Source of the DNA: JBBRHQ01 sp963720735
Lineage (GTDB): Bacteria > Actinomycetota > Thermoleophilia > Solirubrobacterales > 70-9
Direction of reading: 5' to 3'
NCBI GenBank assembly: GCA_963720735.1
Contig: CAVRGL010000009.1
Coordinates: 94,255 to 158,254, forward strand
Length of the DNA stretch: 64,000 bases
Position 1 is the first letter of the stretch; each line of letters opens with the position of its first letter. Both the position numbers and the translations under genes were made by a program. The notes beneath the pieces were generated by a model that did not search any database, had not been told where the DNA came from, and saw only the letters and a program-made list of their open reading frames with translations. Shown piece by piece: positions 43,068 to 50,388 of the stretch.

Positions 43068-44099
43068 ATGAAGCATGTTTGGGTCGGTTGCTCGGGCTGG
43101 AGCTACTCGGACTGGCGGAGCGCCTTCTACCCACCTGACCTTCCCCAGTCGAGGTGGCTCGAGCACTACTCATCGGTGTTCGACACGGTCGAGGTCAACG
43201 CGACCTTCTATCGCCTCCCCACGGAGAAGGCAGTGAGCGGATGGGCCGAGCGGACGCCCGCGCGATTTCGCTTCGCAGTCAAGGCGAGCCGCTACCTGAC
43301 CCATATCCGTCGTCTCCGCGACCTGGACCGAGGGCTGGCGCGCTTCTGGGAGCCGTTGGGCCCTCTTAGGGATTCGGGCAAGCTGGGGCCCGTTCTCTGG
43401 CAGCTTCCTGCCGATTTCCGCTGCGACCGGGATCTTCTGGAGAGAGTGCTGGACGCGCTACCGCCCGCCTTCCACTGCTTCGAGTTCCGCCATCCCAGTT
43501 GGTTCACGGAGTCGGTGCGGAGCCTTCTCGCCTCGCGGCGGGTCGGCTTGGTGATCGCCCACGATGCCCGACGCGATCTTCCCTCCGCCAGGGCTCTGCC
43601 AGGTCAGACCATCTACGTCCGCCTCCACTACGGCGACCGCGGCCGGCACGGCAACTACTCGGCGAGCGAGCTCTCCGTCTGGGGCCGACGGATCGCTGCC
43701 TGGCGGGCGAGTTCGGAGGTGTACGCGTACTTCAACAACGATTGGTCTGCTTTCGCCCCGCGCGATGCCCTTGCGTTGCGAGGTCATTTGAGCCGGTTAT
43801 CCCGATCGCCCCTAGGTAGCCAAAGGACCCCCATAAAAATGGGGGCCCCATGGGTCTCAGCGCGTTTCAAGGCGATGAGAGATACCCAGTCGAACGCTGG
43901 CCTACCCTGGTTCGCCTGCCTCAAACCTCGCGTTTCATGGGGCCACCGAGATCGCGCCGACCAGATTCGGTCCCCCTCAACACCGCCGAGGGGTGGTGGC
44001 CACCAGCGCGAAGCCAGCTCCGTCGCAGCGCTCTGCTCCCGTGGACCCTTCCCGACTGATCACCCTCGGGCCTGTTTTCCCGGAAGGCGCCCTGGGTAA
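43068..44099 (+). CDS. DUF72-domain protein with suspect 3' extension
   Basis: A DUF72 (YecE-like TIM-barrel) protein. ATG 43068 gives KHVWVGCSGWSYSDWRSAFY; VEVNATFYRLPTEKAVSGW, CFEFRHPSWF and YAYFNNDWSAFAPRDAL are hallmark segments, ending near 43790, which is full length (~240 residues). The frame then runs another 300 bases of non-protein-like sequence. Stop codons stand in the other two frames at 43813-43819, just before a hairpin (43828-43845), so an indel near the end probably removed the true stop. Function of the family is unclear. Confidence 0.75.
   Translation: MKHVWVGCSGWSYSDWRSAFYPPDLPQSRWLEHYSSVFDTVEVNATFYRLPTEKAVSGWAERTPARFRFAVKASRYLTHIRRLRDLDRGLARFWEPLGPLRDSGKLGPVLWQLPADFRCDRDLLERVLDALPPAFHCFEFRHPSWFTESVRSLLASRRVGLVIAHDARRDLPSARALPGQTIYVRLHYGDRGRHGNYSASELSVWGRRIAAWRASSEVYAYFNNDWSAFAPRDALALRGHLSRLSRSPLGSQRTPIKMGAPWVSARFKAMRDTQSNAGLPWFACLKPRVSWGHRDRADQIRSPSTPPRGGGHQREASSVAALCSRGPFPTDHPRACFPGRRPG
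43828..43845. terminator. Hairpin after DUF72, possible terminator
   Basis: CCCCCAT (43828-43834) pairs with ATGGGGG (43839-43845) around AAAA. Read on the minus strand it is followed by TCCTTTGG. It could end the DUF72 message or an antisense transcript from the minus-strand promoter at 43902-43926. Confidence 0.45.
43902..43926 (-). promoter_or_regulatory. SigB/SigF-type promoter reading antisense into DUF72
   Basis: GTTTGA-N13-GGGTAG on the minus strand with no gene directly downstream. A transcript would start near 43895 and meet the hairpin at 43845-43828 after about 70 bases. Confidence 0.4.
44074..44099 (+). promoter_or_regulatory. SigB/SigF-type promoter for csbD-like gene
   Basis: GTTTTC-N14-GGGTAA, 38 bases before ATG 44138. 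CsbD is a classical SigB-controlled gene in Bacillus, which supports the reading of the motif. Confidence 0.7.
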
Positions 44100-44137
44100 T
44101 CAGTCGAGCGCAGTGTAATCCAGCGAAAGGAAACAGG

Positions 44138-44326
44138 ATGGGAATCACGGACAAGCTGACCGGGAAGGCAAAGCAGGTGGCGGGCGACCTGACGGACGAC
44201 GCTTCGCTCCGGCGCCAGGGCCGCAAGGAGGAGAAGAAGGGCGAAAAGAAGGAGGAGCTCGACCGCGCGCAGGAGCGCGCCGACGAGAAGGCCGAGGAGG
44301 TCGCCGACCTAGAGAGGCGCTCATAG
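44138..44326 (+). CDS. CsbD-like stress protein
   Basis: A 62-residue, highly charged protein. MGITDKLTGKAKQVAGDLTD matches the CsbD family N-terminus, followed by Lys/Glu-rich helices. CsbD-like proteins are general-stress proteins of unknown mechanism. AAAGGA lies before the ATG, an exact SigB-type promoter lies upstream, and a strong GC hairpin follows at 44330-44359. Confidence 0.85.
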   Translation: MGITDKLTGKAKQVAGDLTDDASLRRQGRKEEKKGEKKEELDRAQERADEKAEEVADLERRS

Positions 44327-44329
44327 CGA

Positions 44330-44359
44330 GGAAGGGCCGGCCCTGGGGCCGGCCCTTCC
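44330..44359 (+). terminator. Strong GC hairpin after csbD-like gene
   Basis: Arms 44330-44343 and 44346-44359 (GGAAGGGCCGGCCC and its complement) pair perfectly over 14 bases. No U-tract follows, as is common in high-GC actinobacteria. Confidence 0.65.
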
Positions 44360-44382
44360 CCAACGTTCGGGGGTCAGATAGC

Positions 44383-44784
44383 TCAGCGTCGCGCCGTCAG
44401 ACCCTGAAGCACGACCTCGATCGGTGAGCGGTGCCGATCGGTCGCCGAGGCCTCGCGCGTTTCGCGCATCTCGATCGCCAGCTTTCCGATCTGCTCGCCG
44501 AAAGCTCCGATGTCCTTCGCTGCGCTGGCCAGATCCCGGGACCTGAGTTTGAATTTCGGGCGCTTCCCGGCGGCCTGACTGAGCGCGAAGCCACCGAGAG
44601 CACCGGCGAGGGCAGCGCCTCCGGCGAGCAGGGGCACCCGCGCTTTCGCGGCGACGGCCGAGCGCGCCGGGATCGCCGCGGCTCTCGGCTTCGAGGTGCG
44701 CTGCCCGTTCCCACCTGTTCTCGCCGCCTGCGACCCGTTGGGACGGGACGATCGCCTCGCAGCTTGCGTCTTGGTTTGAGCCAT
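44383..44784 (-). CDS. Membrane-anchored basic hypothetical protein
   Basis: A 133-residue protein: a 45-residue basic, Ala/Ser-rich N-terminus, one transmembrane segment (VPLLAGGAALAGALGGFALS) and a soluble C-terminal helix region (LASAAKDIGAFGEQIGKLAI). GAGGAG sits five bases before the ATG, and a SigB-type promoter is at 44828-44851. Histone-like N-terminus suggests DNA contact, but this is only a resemblance. Confidence 0.6.
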   Translation of the reverse strand: MAQTKTQAARRSSRPNGSQAARTGGNGQRTSKPRAAAIPARSAVAAKARVPLLAGGAALAGALGGFALSQAAGKRPKFKLRSRDLASAAKDIGAFGEQIGKLAIEMRETREASATDRHRSPIEVVLQGLTARR

Positions 44785-44827
44785 CTCTGCTCCTCAAATT
44801 GCAGGTAGTTAGCCTCTGGGACGGTTA

Positions 44828-44851
44828 GTACCCTGAGGCGCGAGGGCAAAC
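44828..44851 (-). promoter_or_regulatory. SigB/SigF-type promoter for the membrane-anchored basic protein
   Basis: GTTTGC-N12-GGGTAC; predicted leader about 37 bases. Confidence 0.5.
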
Positions 44852-44867
44852 CTGGCGGGCGTGCTGC

Positions 44868-45563
44868 TCACCGGCTCCGCGAACCCGAGGAAGAGCGGCG
44901 ACCTGAGGAGCGCGATCCGGAGCTCGCGGAGCGCTGACGCGAGCGACTGCCCGAGCCGGAGCGCGAACTGTTCGAGGAGCGTCGTGGGCGCCTCGGCGCC
45001 GGACGCTGGCTTCGCGGGATCTCGGTCCTGACGACGTCTCTGACCAAACGCCGCAGCTCGGCGTCGAGGAACTTCGCCATCCGTTCCTCATCGCGCCGGA
45101 TGGCCCTGGCCAACACCGCGGTATCCCTGTCTCCGACAGCCTCGGCGAGCGTCTCGATCCGCGTGTAAAGGGCGATCTCGACGTGCTCCTCGCGCAGCTC
45201 CTCCTGGGCGTTCCGCAGGTGCGTCTCGGCCTGTTCGGTCACCATGGCGCGGGCAGTCCCAACCTGCCCCTTCACTCCGGCAACCGCCTTGCCCGCCGCC
45301 TCGGCGACGACGTTCGGGACGCCCGGAACATCGCGACCTGCCGAGGCCGTTCCGCCCAGCTGCTTGATCCGCGAAGACACCCTGCGCTTGTGCTCGCGGG
45401 TCTCCTTCAGGTGCTGCTGAAGTCGATTCTTGTAGGAGCGCTTCTCGGTCAGCGCGATGTGCGCCGTCAGGTCGGCCTCCAGCTCGGCCTCCTTCGCATT
45501 GGCCTCGTTCAGCCATCGGACCAGCAGTTCGTCGCGTTCATTCAGGGTTGCGCTTGCGGCCAT
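44868..45563 (-). CDS. DUF892 (YciE-like) ferritin-like protein with Arg/Ser tail
   Basis: A 231-residue protein. Residues 1-180 form helices with the paired Glu/His typical of the DUF892 ferritin-like family (LNEANAKEAELEADLTAHIA; EEHVEIALYTRIETLAEAVG). The last 45 residues are a low-complexity Arg/Ser/Gly tail, likely a nucleic-acid or phosphate-binding extension. YciE-type proteins are stress-induced in enterobacteria. GAGG lies seven bases before ATG 45563, and a SigB-type promoter is at 45610-45635. Confidence 0.75.
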   Translation of the reverse strand: MAASATLNERDELLVRWLNEANAKEAELEADLTAHIALTEKRSYKNRLQQHLKETREHKRRVSSRIKQLGGTASAGRDVPGVPNVVAEAAGKAVAGVKGQVGTARAMVTEQAETHLRNAQEELREEHVEIALYTRIETLAEAVGDRDTAVLARAIRRDEERMAKFLDAELRRLVRDVVRTEIPRSQRPAPRRPRRSSNSSRSGSGSRSRQRSASSGSRSSGRRSSSGSRSR

Positions 45564-45609
45564 TGCTTTGCCTCGTTTCGGATTGGGGTGCCTGGTGCGA
45601 AAGTTGCCT

Positions 45610-45635
45610 GTACCCGGTGCGCGGCGATTCAACAC
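45610..45635 (-). promoter_or_regulatory. SigB-type promoter candidate for DUF892 gene
   Basis: GTGTTG-N14-GGGTAC; -10 consensus, -35 one mismatch. The leader would be about 40 bases. Confidence 0.45.
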
Positions 45636-45879
45636 AAGAAAGAAGGATTGGCCCCCCACCCTCGTTTGTTGATCGGATTCAGAGGCAAAATCTCAAAGGC
45701 GTGACAAAGCCAAGTCCAATGACGCCGTTGTTCTCGATCGAGCCGCACCTCGGGGCCCTTCTGCGGTTTGCGATACATACCGCGAAATTCACGCTGGCCC
45801 TCCAGGATCGAGCGCCGAGACGCCGCTCCGTCGCGCGTATCACGCACTTGCATTCGTGAGCCAGTCGCGCTGCTGCGGA
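45636..45879. other. Intergenic region without clear gene
   Basis: Divergent spacer between the DUF892 gene and the STAS gene. Short open frames occur (for example a 46-codon plus-strand frame from 45719) but none has a ribosome site or protein-like composition. Confidence 0.4.
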
Positions 45880-45908
45880 TTGCCAAGCTCAGCCTCGGCG
45901 CGTACAAT
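45880..45908 (+). promoter_or_regulatory. Housekeeping-type (SigA) promoter for STAS gene
   Basis: TTGCCA-N17-TACAAT, ideal spacing. The predicted start is about 45915, leaving a leader of about 160 bases before the STAS gene. Confidence 0.5.
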
Positions 45909-46078
45909 CGCTCGCAAGTCGTCGAGGGACAGCTTTCGCTGGACCTCGAAAGGCGGGAGGAGCGAGCAAGAGGGTCGGACTTCGAGGGGAGATCTGACAC
46001 TGGCGTGCTAGACCCATCCGAGTTGCCTGGAGGCTGTTCCTGTCTGAGAACCCGAGATACGGAGAACTTGACCTCGAT

Positions 46079-46390
46079 GTGAAAGTCGAGCCCGCTCAGG
46101 TCTTGATTCGGGTGACGGGGGAGGTGGACCTCTCCAACGCGGCGCGAGTCGAGGCGGCCATCGATTCGGCGTCCAAGGAGAAGAGTGAACGAGTCATCGT
46201 TGACCTCAGCGGCCTGGAATTCATCGATTCCACCGGGCTCAGCGTCCTGGTCGAGGCGACTCGTCGCTCGCGGGAAAACGGCAACCATTTGCAGGTGCGA
46301 GGGGCGAAAGGGCAGGTGCGCCGGATCCTCGAGGTCGCCGGTCTGCACGAATGGCTGCGAGAGAGCGACGGACCTGGCGACCCCGAATAG
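46079..46390 (+). CDS. STAS-domain anti-sigma factor antagonist
   Basis: A 103-residue STAS protein like SpoIIAA/RsbV. VLIRVTGEVDLSNAARVEAA and VIVDLSGLEFIDSTGLSVLV are typical; Ser51 in DSTGLS is the site a kinase such as RsbW would phosphorylate. In the partner switch the unphosphorylated form binds the kinase and frees the sigma factor. The GTG 46079 start is uncertain: the frame is open upstream and a CTG after GGAGG could add 22 residues. Partner proteins are at 50-55 kb. Confidence 0.82.
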   Translation: MKVEPAQVLIRVTGEVDLSNAARVEAAIDSASKEKSERVIVDLSGLEFIDSTGLSVLVEATRRSRENGNHLQVRGAKGQVRRILEVAGLHEWLRESDGPGDPE

Positions 46391-46465
46391 CGACTTCGGC
46401 ACGCCGCGTTCGGGCACCCTCAATCAGCTAACTGGATTCTACGAAGACCGCTGGTGCACGGTTGC

Positions 46466-46975
46466 CTATCCGGGGTTTTCCGAGGCGGGGCCCAGACGCG
46501 TCTCGGAAAGGACGAAGCCGTAGAGGAGGTGGTCCAGTGCCAGAGCCACCCGATCCACCACGCGCGGTTCGCGAGCCTGTGACAGTCCGAGGAGTGGCGC
46601 GATTCCGGCTTCGAAGCCGAACCAGACGAACAACCCGTAGAGGGGCCCGGCCCATTCACGACCGCGGACTCCCTCGGGCAGCGCGGCGAATACGGCTCCG
46701 CCCCCTGCGCCGTAGGTCCAATCGGCCAACTCCTCGATGAGGCGCTTTCGGCGGCGTCTGCGGGAGGTGAACCCGAGGCGATGGATTCTCTGGCGGAAGA
46801 TCGCCTGTGGCGGCGCCTCCTCAACGATGCCGGCATTGACCGTGACGGCCCGCATCCCGGTCATCGCCATGGCGGCGATCGCACCGCGGATCAGCCCGTG
46901 TCCTATCGCCCCCGGATCAGCACCGGTGATCTCATCCCGTGCGTCTGGCCCCCAGCCCTCGCCGGCGCCGATCAT
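46466..46975 (-). CDS. DUF1440-like membrane protein
   Basis: A 169-residue protein with four hydrophobic segments (LIRGAIAAMAMTGMRAVTV, TYGAGGGAVFAALP, GPLYGLFVWFGFEAGIAPLL, DHLLYGFVLS). The pattern resembles DUF1440-type membrane proteins found beside stress genes. ATG 46975 overlaps the stop of the upstream small gene (TGATG), so the two are coupled. Confidence 0.6.
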   Translation of the reverse strand: MIGAGEGWGPDARDEITGADPGAIGHGLIRGAIAAMAMTGMRAVTVNAGIVEEAPPQAIFRQRIHRLGFTSRRRRRKRLIEELADWTYGAGGGAVFAALPEGVRGREWAGPLYGLFVWFGFEAGIAPLLGLSQAREPRVVDRVALALDHLLYGFVLSETRLGPASENPG

Positions 46976-47142
46976 CAACTCTCCGGGTATTCGTCGTCAG
47001 CATAGAGCGCGTTCTCTTCCGGCCGACCACGTTCTCGCGCGCCCGGCTCGTCTCCGAATGGCTGGCGGTCTGAGTGACTCATCGAGAGCGCCTTCCACGA
47101 TTGGACTATCCGCTCCGCTTGCCCGCGTTCGCCGAGCGCCAT
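46975..47142 (-). CDS. Small hydrophilic protein upstream of DUF1440-like gene
   Basis: A 55-residue acidic protein (ERGQAERIVQSWKALSMSHS, then PEENALYADDEYPES). There is no clear ribosome site. The TGATG junction with the following gene is the best sign that it is translated. No family recognised. Confidence 0.35.
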   Translation of the reverse strand: MALGERGQAERIVQSWKALSMSHSDRQPFGDEPGARERGRPEENALYADDEYPES

Positions 47143-47170
47143 ACCGAGCCGCCGCTCAGTCAGCAGTAGG

Positions 47171-47377
47171 TCAGGACGACTTCTTGCCGCCCTCGCGGCC
47201 GGCGGCTCGCTTCTGAGATTTGCTGCCGCCCTGACCCTTGCCGCTCTTCCTGCCACCCCTCTTCGAGGCGTCAGGCGAGTTGGCGATCGAAGCCGCCCTC
47301 TGCTTGCTCATCCCCTTCTTGCGCAGGCCCTCGTACTGCTTCTCGTCTTTGACGCTGGAGCCGTGATCCTTGGCCAT
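47171..47377 (-). CDS. DUF7218-like small basic protein
   Basis: A 68-residue protein; MAKDHGSSVKDEKQYEGLRK followed by KGMSKQRAASIANSPDASKR matches a family of small basic proteins (DUF7218) with a KGG-like repeat, often stress-induced. AGGAG six bases before ATG 47377 decides the start over 47383. SigB-type promoter candidate at 47413-47438. Confidence 0.7.
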   Translation of the reverse strand: MAKDHGSSVKDEKQYEGLRKKGMSKQRAASIANSPDASKRGGRKSGKGQGGSKSQKRAAGREGGKKSS

Positions 47378-47412
47378 CGTCATCTCCTGGTCGCGGGGTT
47401 TGCCCGCTTCAG

Positions 47413-47438
47413 CTACCCGCCTAGTCCTTGGCGAACAC
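47413..47438 (-). promoter_or_regulatory. SigB-type promoter candidate for DUF7218-like gene
   Basis: GTGTTC-N14-GGGTAG; predicted leader about 30 bases. Confidence 0.45.
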
Positions 47439-47606
47439 CTGGCGTGATGTTTGGCACGTCCTAAACAGGGGAGAAGGCATTCGCCGGGTATCCCCCATGC
47501 TCGGCGCGAGGTAGGCTCGCCGGCCTGGACCTCGGCGGCTTTTGACCGATTCGTCGGTTCCCGCCCGGGTCTGAAAGACCAACCCCCAGAGAACGGGGCG
47601 AGGCGT

Positions 47607-47990
47607 TCAGGCCGGTCGAGCCGTCTCGTTCTCCCCGCGCAACTCGCGAAGCGCCTGATCGATCTCGTCGTGGATCGAAATCGAACCTTCGACTCCAGTG
47701 ATCCTCAGCAGCCTCTTCACCTGGTCTTTCGGGCAGCAGAGGACCAGACGCTCGTCTCCTCCTTTTCGGTCCAGGTCCCTCCAGCAGCTGACTATCAGGG
47801 CGACCCCGCTCGAATCGATGAACTCGCACTCGGAGAGATCGATCAGTACCGAGATTCCCTCGCCCGAGCGGGCCGTCGTGAGGCTCTTCTCGAGACGCGG
47901 AGCGGTTTCGAGATCGAGCTCGCCTCGGACCGAAATCCGCTCAATCCCCGAACCGACGATTTCCGTGGTGACCTCGAACTGCTGGGGCAT
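47607..47990 (-). CDS. STAS-domain anti-sigma factor antagonist (second)
   Basis: A 127-residue STAS protein. ISVRGELDLETAPRLEKSL and LIDLSECEFIDSSGVALIVS are typical; Ser60 or Ser61 in FIDSSG is the likely phosphorylation site. A second antagonist beside the one at 46079 suggests two inputs into the same kinase or different kinases. No strong promoter seen. Confidence 0.85.
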   Translation of the reverse strand: MPQQFEVTTEIVGSGIERISVRGELDLETAPRLEKSLTTARSGEGISVLIDLSECEFIDSSGVALIVSCWRDLDRKGGDERLVLCCPKDQVKRLLRITGVEGSISIHDEIDQALRELRGENETARPA

Positions 47991-48037
47991 CGCTTGTGCG
48001 GATGCTACGTCAAAGCCCCCGCCGGCGGGGCAATACC

Positions 48038-49060
48038 TCAGCTGAGCAGCTTCAACACTGACTTCTCGATTCTCTCCCGATCGGGAAACCGATCGGGCCG
48101 GGGTGCCTGGATCGCGCTCCTAACGTTGCGGCGGATGGTTTCCCGTGAGTCGAAGAAGTCGAATACGCGTGGGTCTATGTATGAGGCACGGCAGACCGCC
48201 GGGGTATTCGACAGGTACGCCGCCACGTCCTCGACCACCTCCCTTGCGATTCGCTTCCGGGCAGTCTTGCTCAGCTTCTCGTCCGGCCCGACACGGTTTG
48301 CCAGCCCAACAGCGGCAAGAACGGTCGCGTTCCACGTGCGGAAGTCCTTCGCGCTGAAATCGCCGCTAGTGATCACCTTCAGGTAGGCATTGATCTCCTC
48401 CGCTGTGAGGTCGCGCCACCCATTGCCTTTCTGCCGGTAGGCGAAGAGGCGGCGGCCGCTCGAGTTCCGGCGGGCAAGCGCCCCCAAGACCTTGACGGCG
48501 GCCGGGTCCGCGATCTCCTGCAGCTGGCGCTTCGAGCCCTTCGCCTTGTACTCGAAGACTGCCGAACCTCTATCGAAGCGCAGGTGCCGCCTTCGCAGGG
48601 TAGAGAGCCCGAACGTCTCGTTCTCGTCGGCGTACTGGTCGCTTCCGATGCGGAAGAAGCCGAGGTCGAGGAGCCGCACCGCACAGGCGAGGACGCGGGC
48701 CTTCGCAAGCCCCCGCAGCTCCAGGTCCGCCTCGACCCGGGCCCGCAGCCTGGGCAACGTTCGGGCAAAGCTGCACATCACGTCGAACTTCTCTCGATCC
48801 CGGCTCTCCCGCCAGGCCTGGTGGTAGAGATACTGCTTGCGGCCCGCGGCGTCGATCCCGGTGGCTTGCAGGTGTCCGTTCGGCACGGGGCAGATCCAGA
48901 CGTCCCCCCACGCGGGAGGGATCGCCAGGTCCCGAATCCGCTCGAGCGTGTCCGCGTCACTGACCGTGGTGCCGTCCTCCTCGACGTACTGAAAGCCAGG
49001 GCCCCGCCCCACTCGGCGGATCCCCGGCTCGGAGCAGTCGACCCGCCGGAGACGGGGCAT
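48038..49060 (-). CDS. DNA topoisomerase IB
   Basis: A 340-residue type IB topoisomerase of the bacterial (poxvirus-like) kind. GFFRIGSDQYADENETFGLS carries the conserved active-site Arg region, FSAKDFRTWNATVLAAV follows, and CRASYIDPRVFDFF has the catalytic Tyr294. These enzymes relax supercoils via a 3'-phosphotyrosine bond. Length is normal. No operon partner. Confidence 0.92.
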   Translation of the reverse strand: MPRLRRVDCSEPGIRRVGRGPGFQYVEEDGTTVSDADTLERIRDLAIPPAWGDVWICPVPNGHLQATGIDAAGRKQYLYHQAWRESRDREKFDVMCSFARTLPRLRARVEADLELRGLAKARVLACAVRLLDLGFFRIGSDQYADENETFGLSTLRRRHLRFDRGSAVFEYKAKGSKRQLQEIADPAAVKVLGALARRNSSGRRLFAYRQKGNGWRDLTAEEINAYLKVITSGDFSAKDFRTWNATVLAAVGLANRVGPDEKLSKTARKRIAREVVEDVAAYLSNTPAVCRASYIDPRVFDFFDSRETIRRNVRSAIQAPRPDRFPDRERIEKSVLKLLS

Positions 49061-49118
49061 TAACCGCAGATCCTCATCCCGAATCCGATCTGAGAATGCC
49101 TCGGCTGGAGAACGGACT

Positions 49119-49373
49119 TCAGCAAGACGTTGAGAGTCCTGCGCCTAGACAGCGCCTCCCCGCAGCTGAGCAGCGGATGGTGCCGTTGGTGGCCGATGTC
49201 TTGCCGCGGCAGCTCGTAGGACGGCGCGCTGATCCGAGGGATCGAGCAAGGCACGATGCCAACCGATTTCGAACTGAAGCGGCCCGGACCCTGTGCTTGG
49301 CAAGGCAGATGGGGCAAATGGCGACGACGCCGATCGGGTGCAACTCTGTCTCACAGCGAGGGCAGCGGAACAT
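49119..49373 (-). CDS. Small zinc-ribbon protein (84 aa)
   Basis: An 84-residue frame beginning MFRCPRCETELHPIGVVAIC, with two CxxC pairs (CPRC 4-7 and CPIC 20-23) like a zinc ribbon, then a basic tail with further Cys. GAGGAG five bases before ATG 49373 and an exact SigB-type promoter 27 bases further up both support it. The tail after residue 45 is less protein-like, so an indel may have altered the end. Confidence 0.5.
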   Translation of the reverse strand: MFRCPRCETELHPIGVVAICPICLAKHRVRAASVRNRLASCLARSLGSARRPTSCRGKTSATNGTIRCSAAGRRCLGAGLSTSC

Positions 49374-49399
49374 CTCTTCTCCTCGGCTCGGGGCCGCAG

Positions 49400-49426
49400 C
49401 TACCCCCTGGTCGCAGATTCTCAAAC
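49400..49426 (-). promoter_or_regulatory. SigB/SigF-type promoter for the zinc-ribbon gene
   Basis: GTTTGA-N15-GGGTAG; predicted leader about 20 bases. Confidence 0.5.
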
Positions 49427-49698
49427 CTCGGAATGCGATGTTGGTCTCATGGCGCGCGCCAGATACCCCAAATGAGGATTCAAATTCCCGAATAGGGGGT
49501 ATCTTCACCGGCTACTGGTCAAAGGGCCAAGCCAACGGGGTGGCCCGACAAGCGGTTTCGCATTCCCTGGCCTTGAACGACGGCTTTCGACACGAAGCGC
49601 TCTTCTACTCGTCCGACGCACGGAGTTCGTCGCCGGCACCCTGCTCGAGATCCGTTCCCAGGCGTCGGGAACCGCCGCCCGGATCCACATCCGCGTCG

Positions 49699-49722
49699 GT
49701 TAGCCGCACACCCTGCGGGTAG
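49699..49722 (+). promoter_or_regulatory. SigB-type promoter candidate for DJ-1/PfpI gene
   Basis: GTTAGC-N12-GGGTAG, 38 bases before ATG 49761. One mismatch in the -35 core. Confidence 0.4.
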
Positions 49723-49760
49723 TTGAGGGGTGTACCCGAAAGAAGGAGGTTGAGCCCGAA

Positions 49761-50342
49761 ATGACCGAGCAAATCAAGGGCAAGCGGGTCGCCTTCCTGG
49801 TCGCCGCCGAGGGTGTCGAGCAGGTTGAGCTGACCCAGCCGCTTGAGGCCGTTCGCGAGGCCGGCGCCGAGGCGGATCTGATCGCTCCCGACGGAGGCGA
49901 GATCCAGGCCTTCAACCACCTCGATAGGGGCGAGGTGTTCGAGGCGGACCGCTCCCTCAGCGATACGGATCCGTCTGAGTACGACGCGCTGGTGCTTCCC
50001 GGTGGAGTCGCGAACCCCGATCAACTGCGGACCGATGATCGGGCCGTCAGGTTCGTCCGCTCGTTCTTCGAGCAGGGCAAGCCAGTTGGCGCGATCTGTC
50101 ACGGGCCGTGGACGCTGGTCGAGGCGGACGTTGTCAGGGGACGCACCCTGACCTCCTGGCCGAGCCTGGAGACGGATCTGCGGAACGCCGGCGCCGAGTG
50201 GGTTGACGAGGAGGTTCACGTCGATCAGGGTCTGGTGACGAGCCGCAAGCCCGACGACCTCGAGGCCTTCTCCTCGAAGGTGATCGAGGAGGTTTCCGAG
50301 GGAATCCACGAAGCGCAGGCCGAGAAGACCGTTTCGGCATAG
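49761..50342 (+). CDS. DJ-1/PfpI-family protein
   Basis: A 193-residue class I glutamine amidotransferase-like protein of the PfpI branch. KRVAFLVAAEGVEQVELTQP has the catalytic Glu, ALVLPGGVANPDQLR follows, and the nucleophile Cys113 with His114 lies in VGAICHGPWTL. Family members act as chaperone/deglycase-like or general stress proteins (yfkM-type). AAGGAGG is 11 bases upstream of the ATG. Strong hairpin follows at 50348-50388. Confidence 0.87.
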   Translation: MTEQIKGKRVAFLVAAEGVEQVELTQPLEAVREAGAEADLIAPDGGEIQAFNHLDRGEVFEADRSLSDTDPSEYDALVLPGGVANPDQLRTDDRAVRFVRSFFEQGKPVGAICHGPWTLVEADVVRGRTLTSWPSLETDLRNAGAEWVDEEVHVDQGLVTSRKPDDLEAFSSKVIEEVSEGIHEAQAEKTVSA

Positions 50343-50347
50343 CGCTA

Positions 50348-50388
50348 GAGCCCCCATTTTCCTTCCAGATGAAGGAGAATGGGGGCTC
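50348..50388 (+). terminator. Long hairpin after DJ-1 gene, overlapping next gene's start
   Basis: Arms 50348-50365 and 50371-50388 pair over 18 bases with one G-U pair around loop cagat. The right arm contains GAAGGAG and the first ATG (50379) of the phosphatase gene, so the hairpin can both end the upstream message and hide the ribosome site of the next gene. Confidence 0.65.

Noticed and set aside
45719..45859. 46-codon plus-strand frame before the STAS gene
   Set aside because: No ribosome site, promoter lies downstream of it, and composition is not protein-like.
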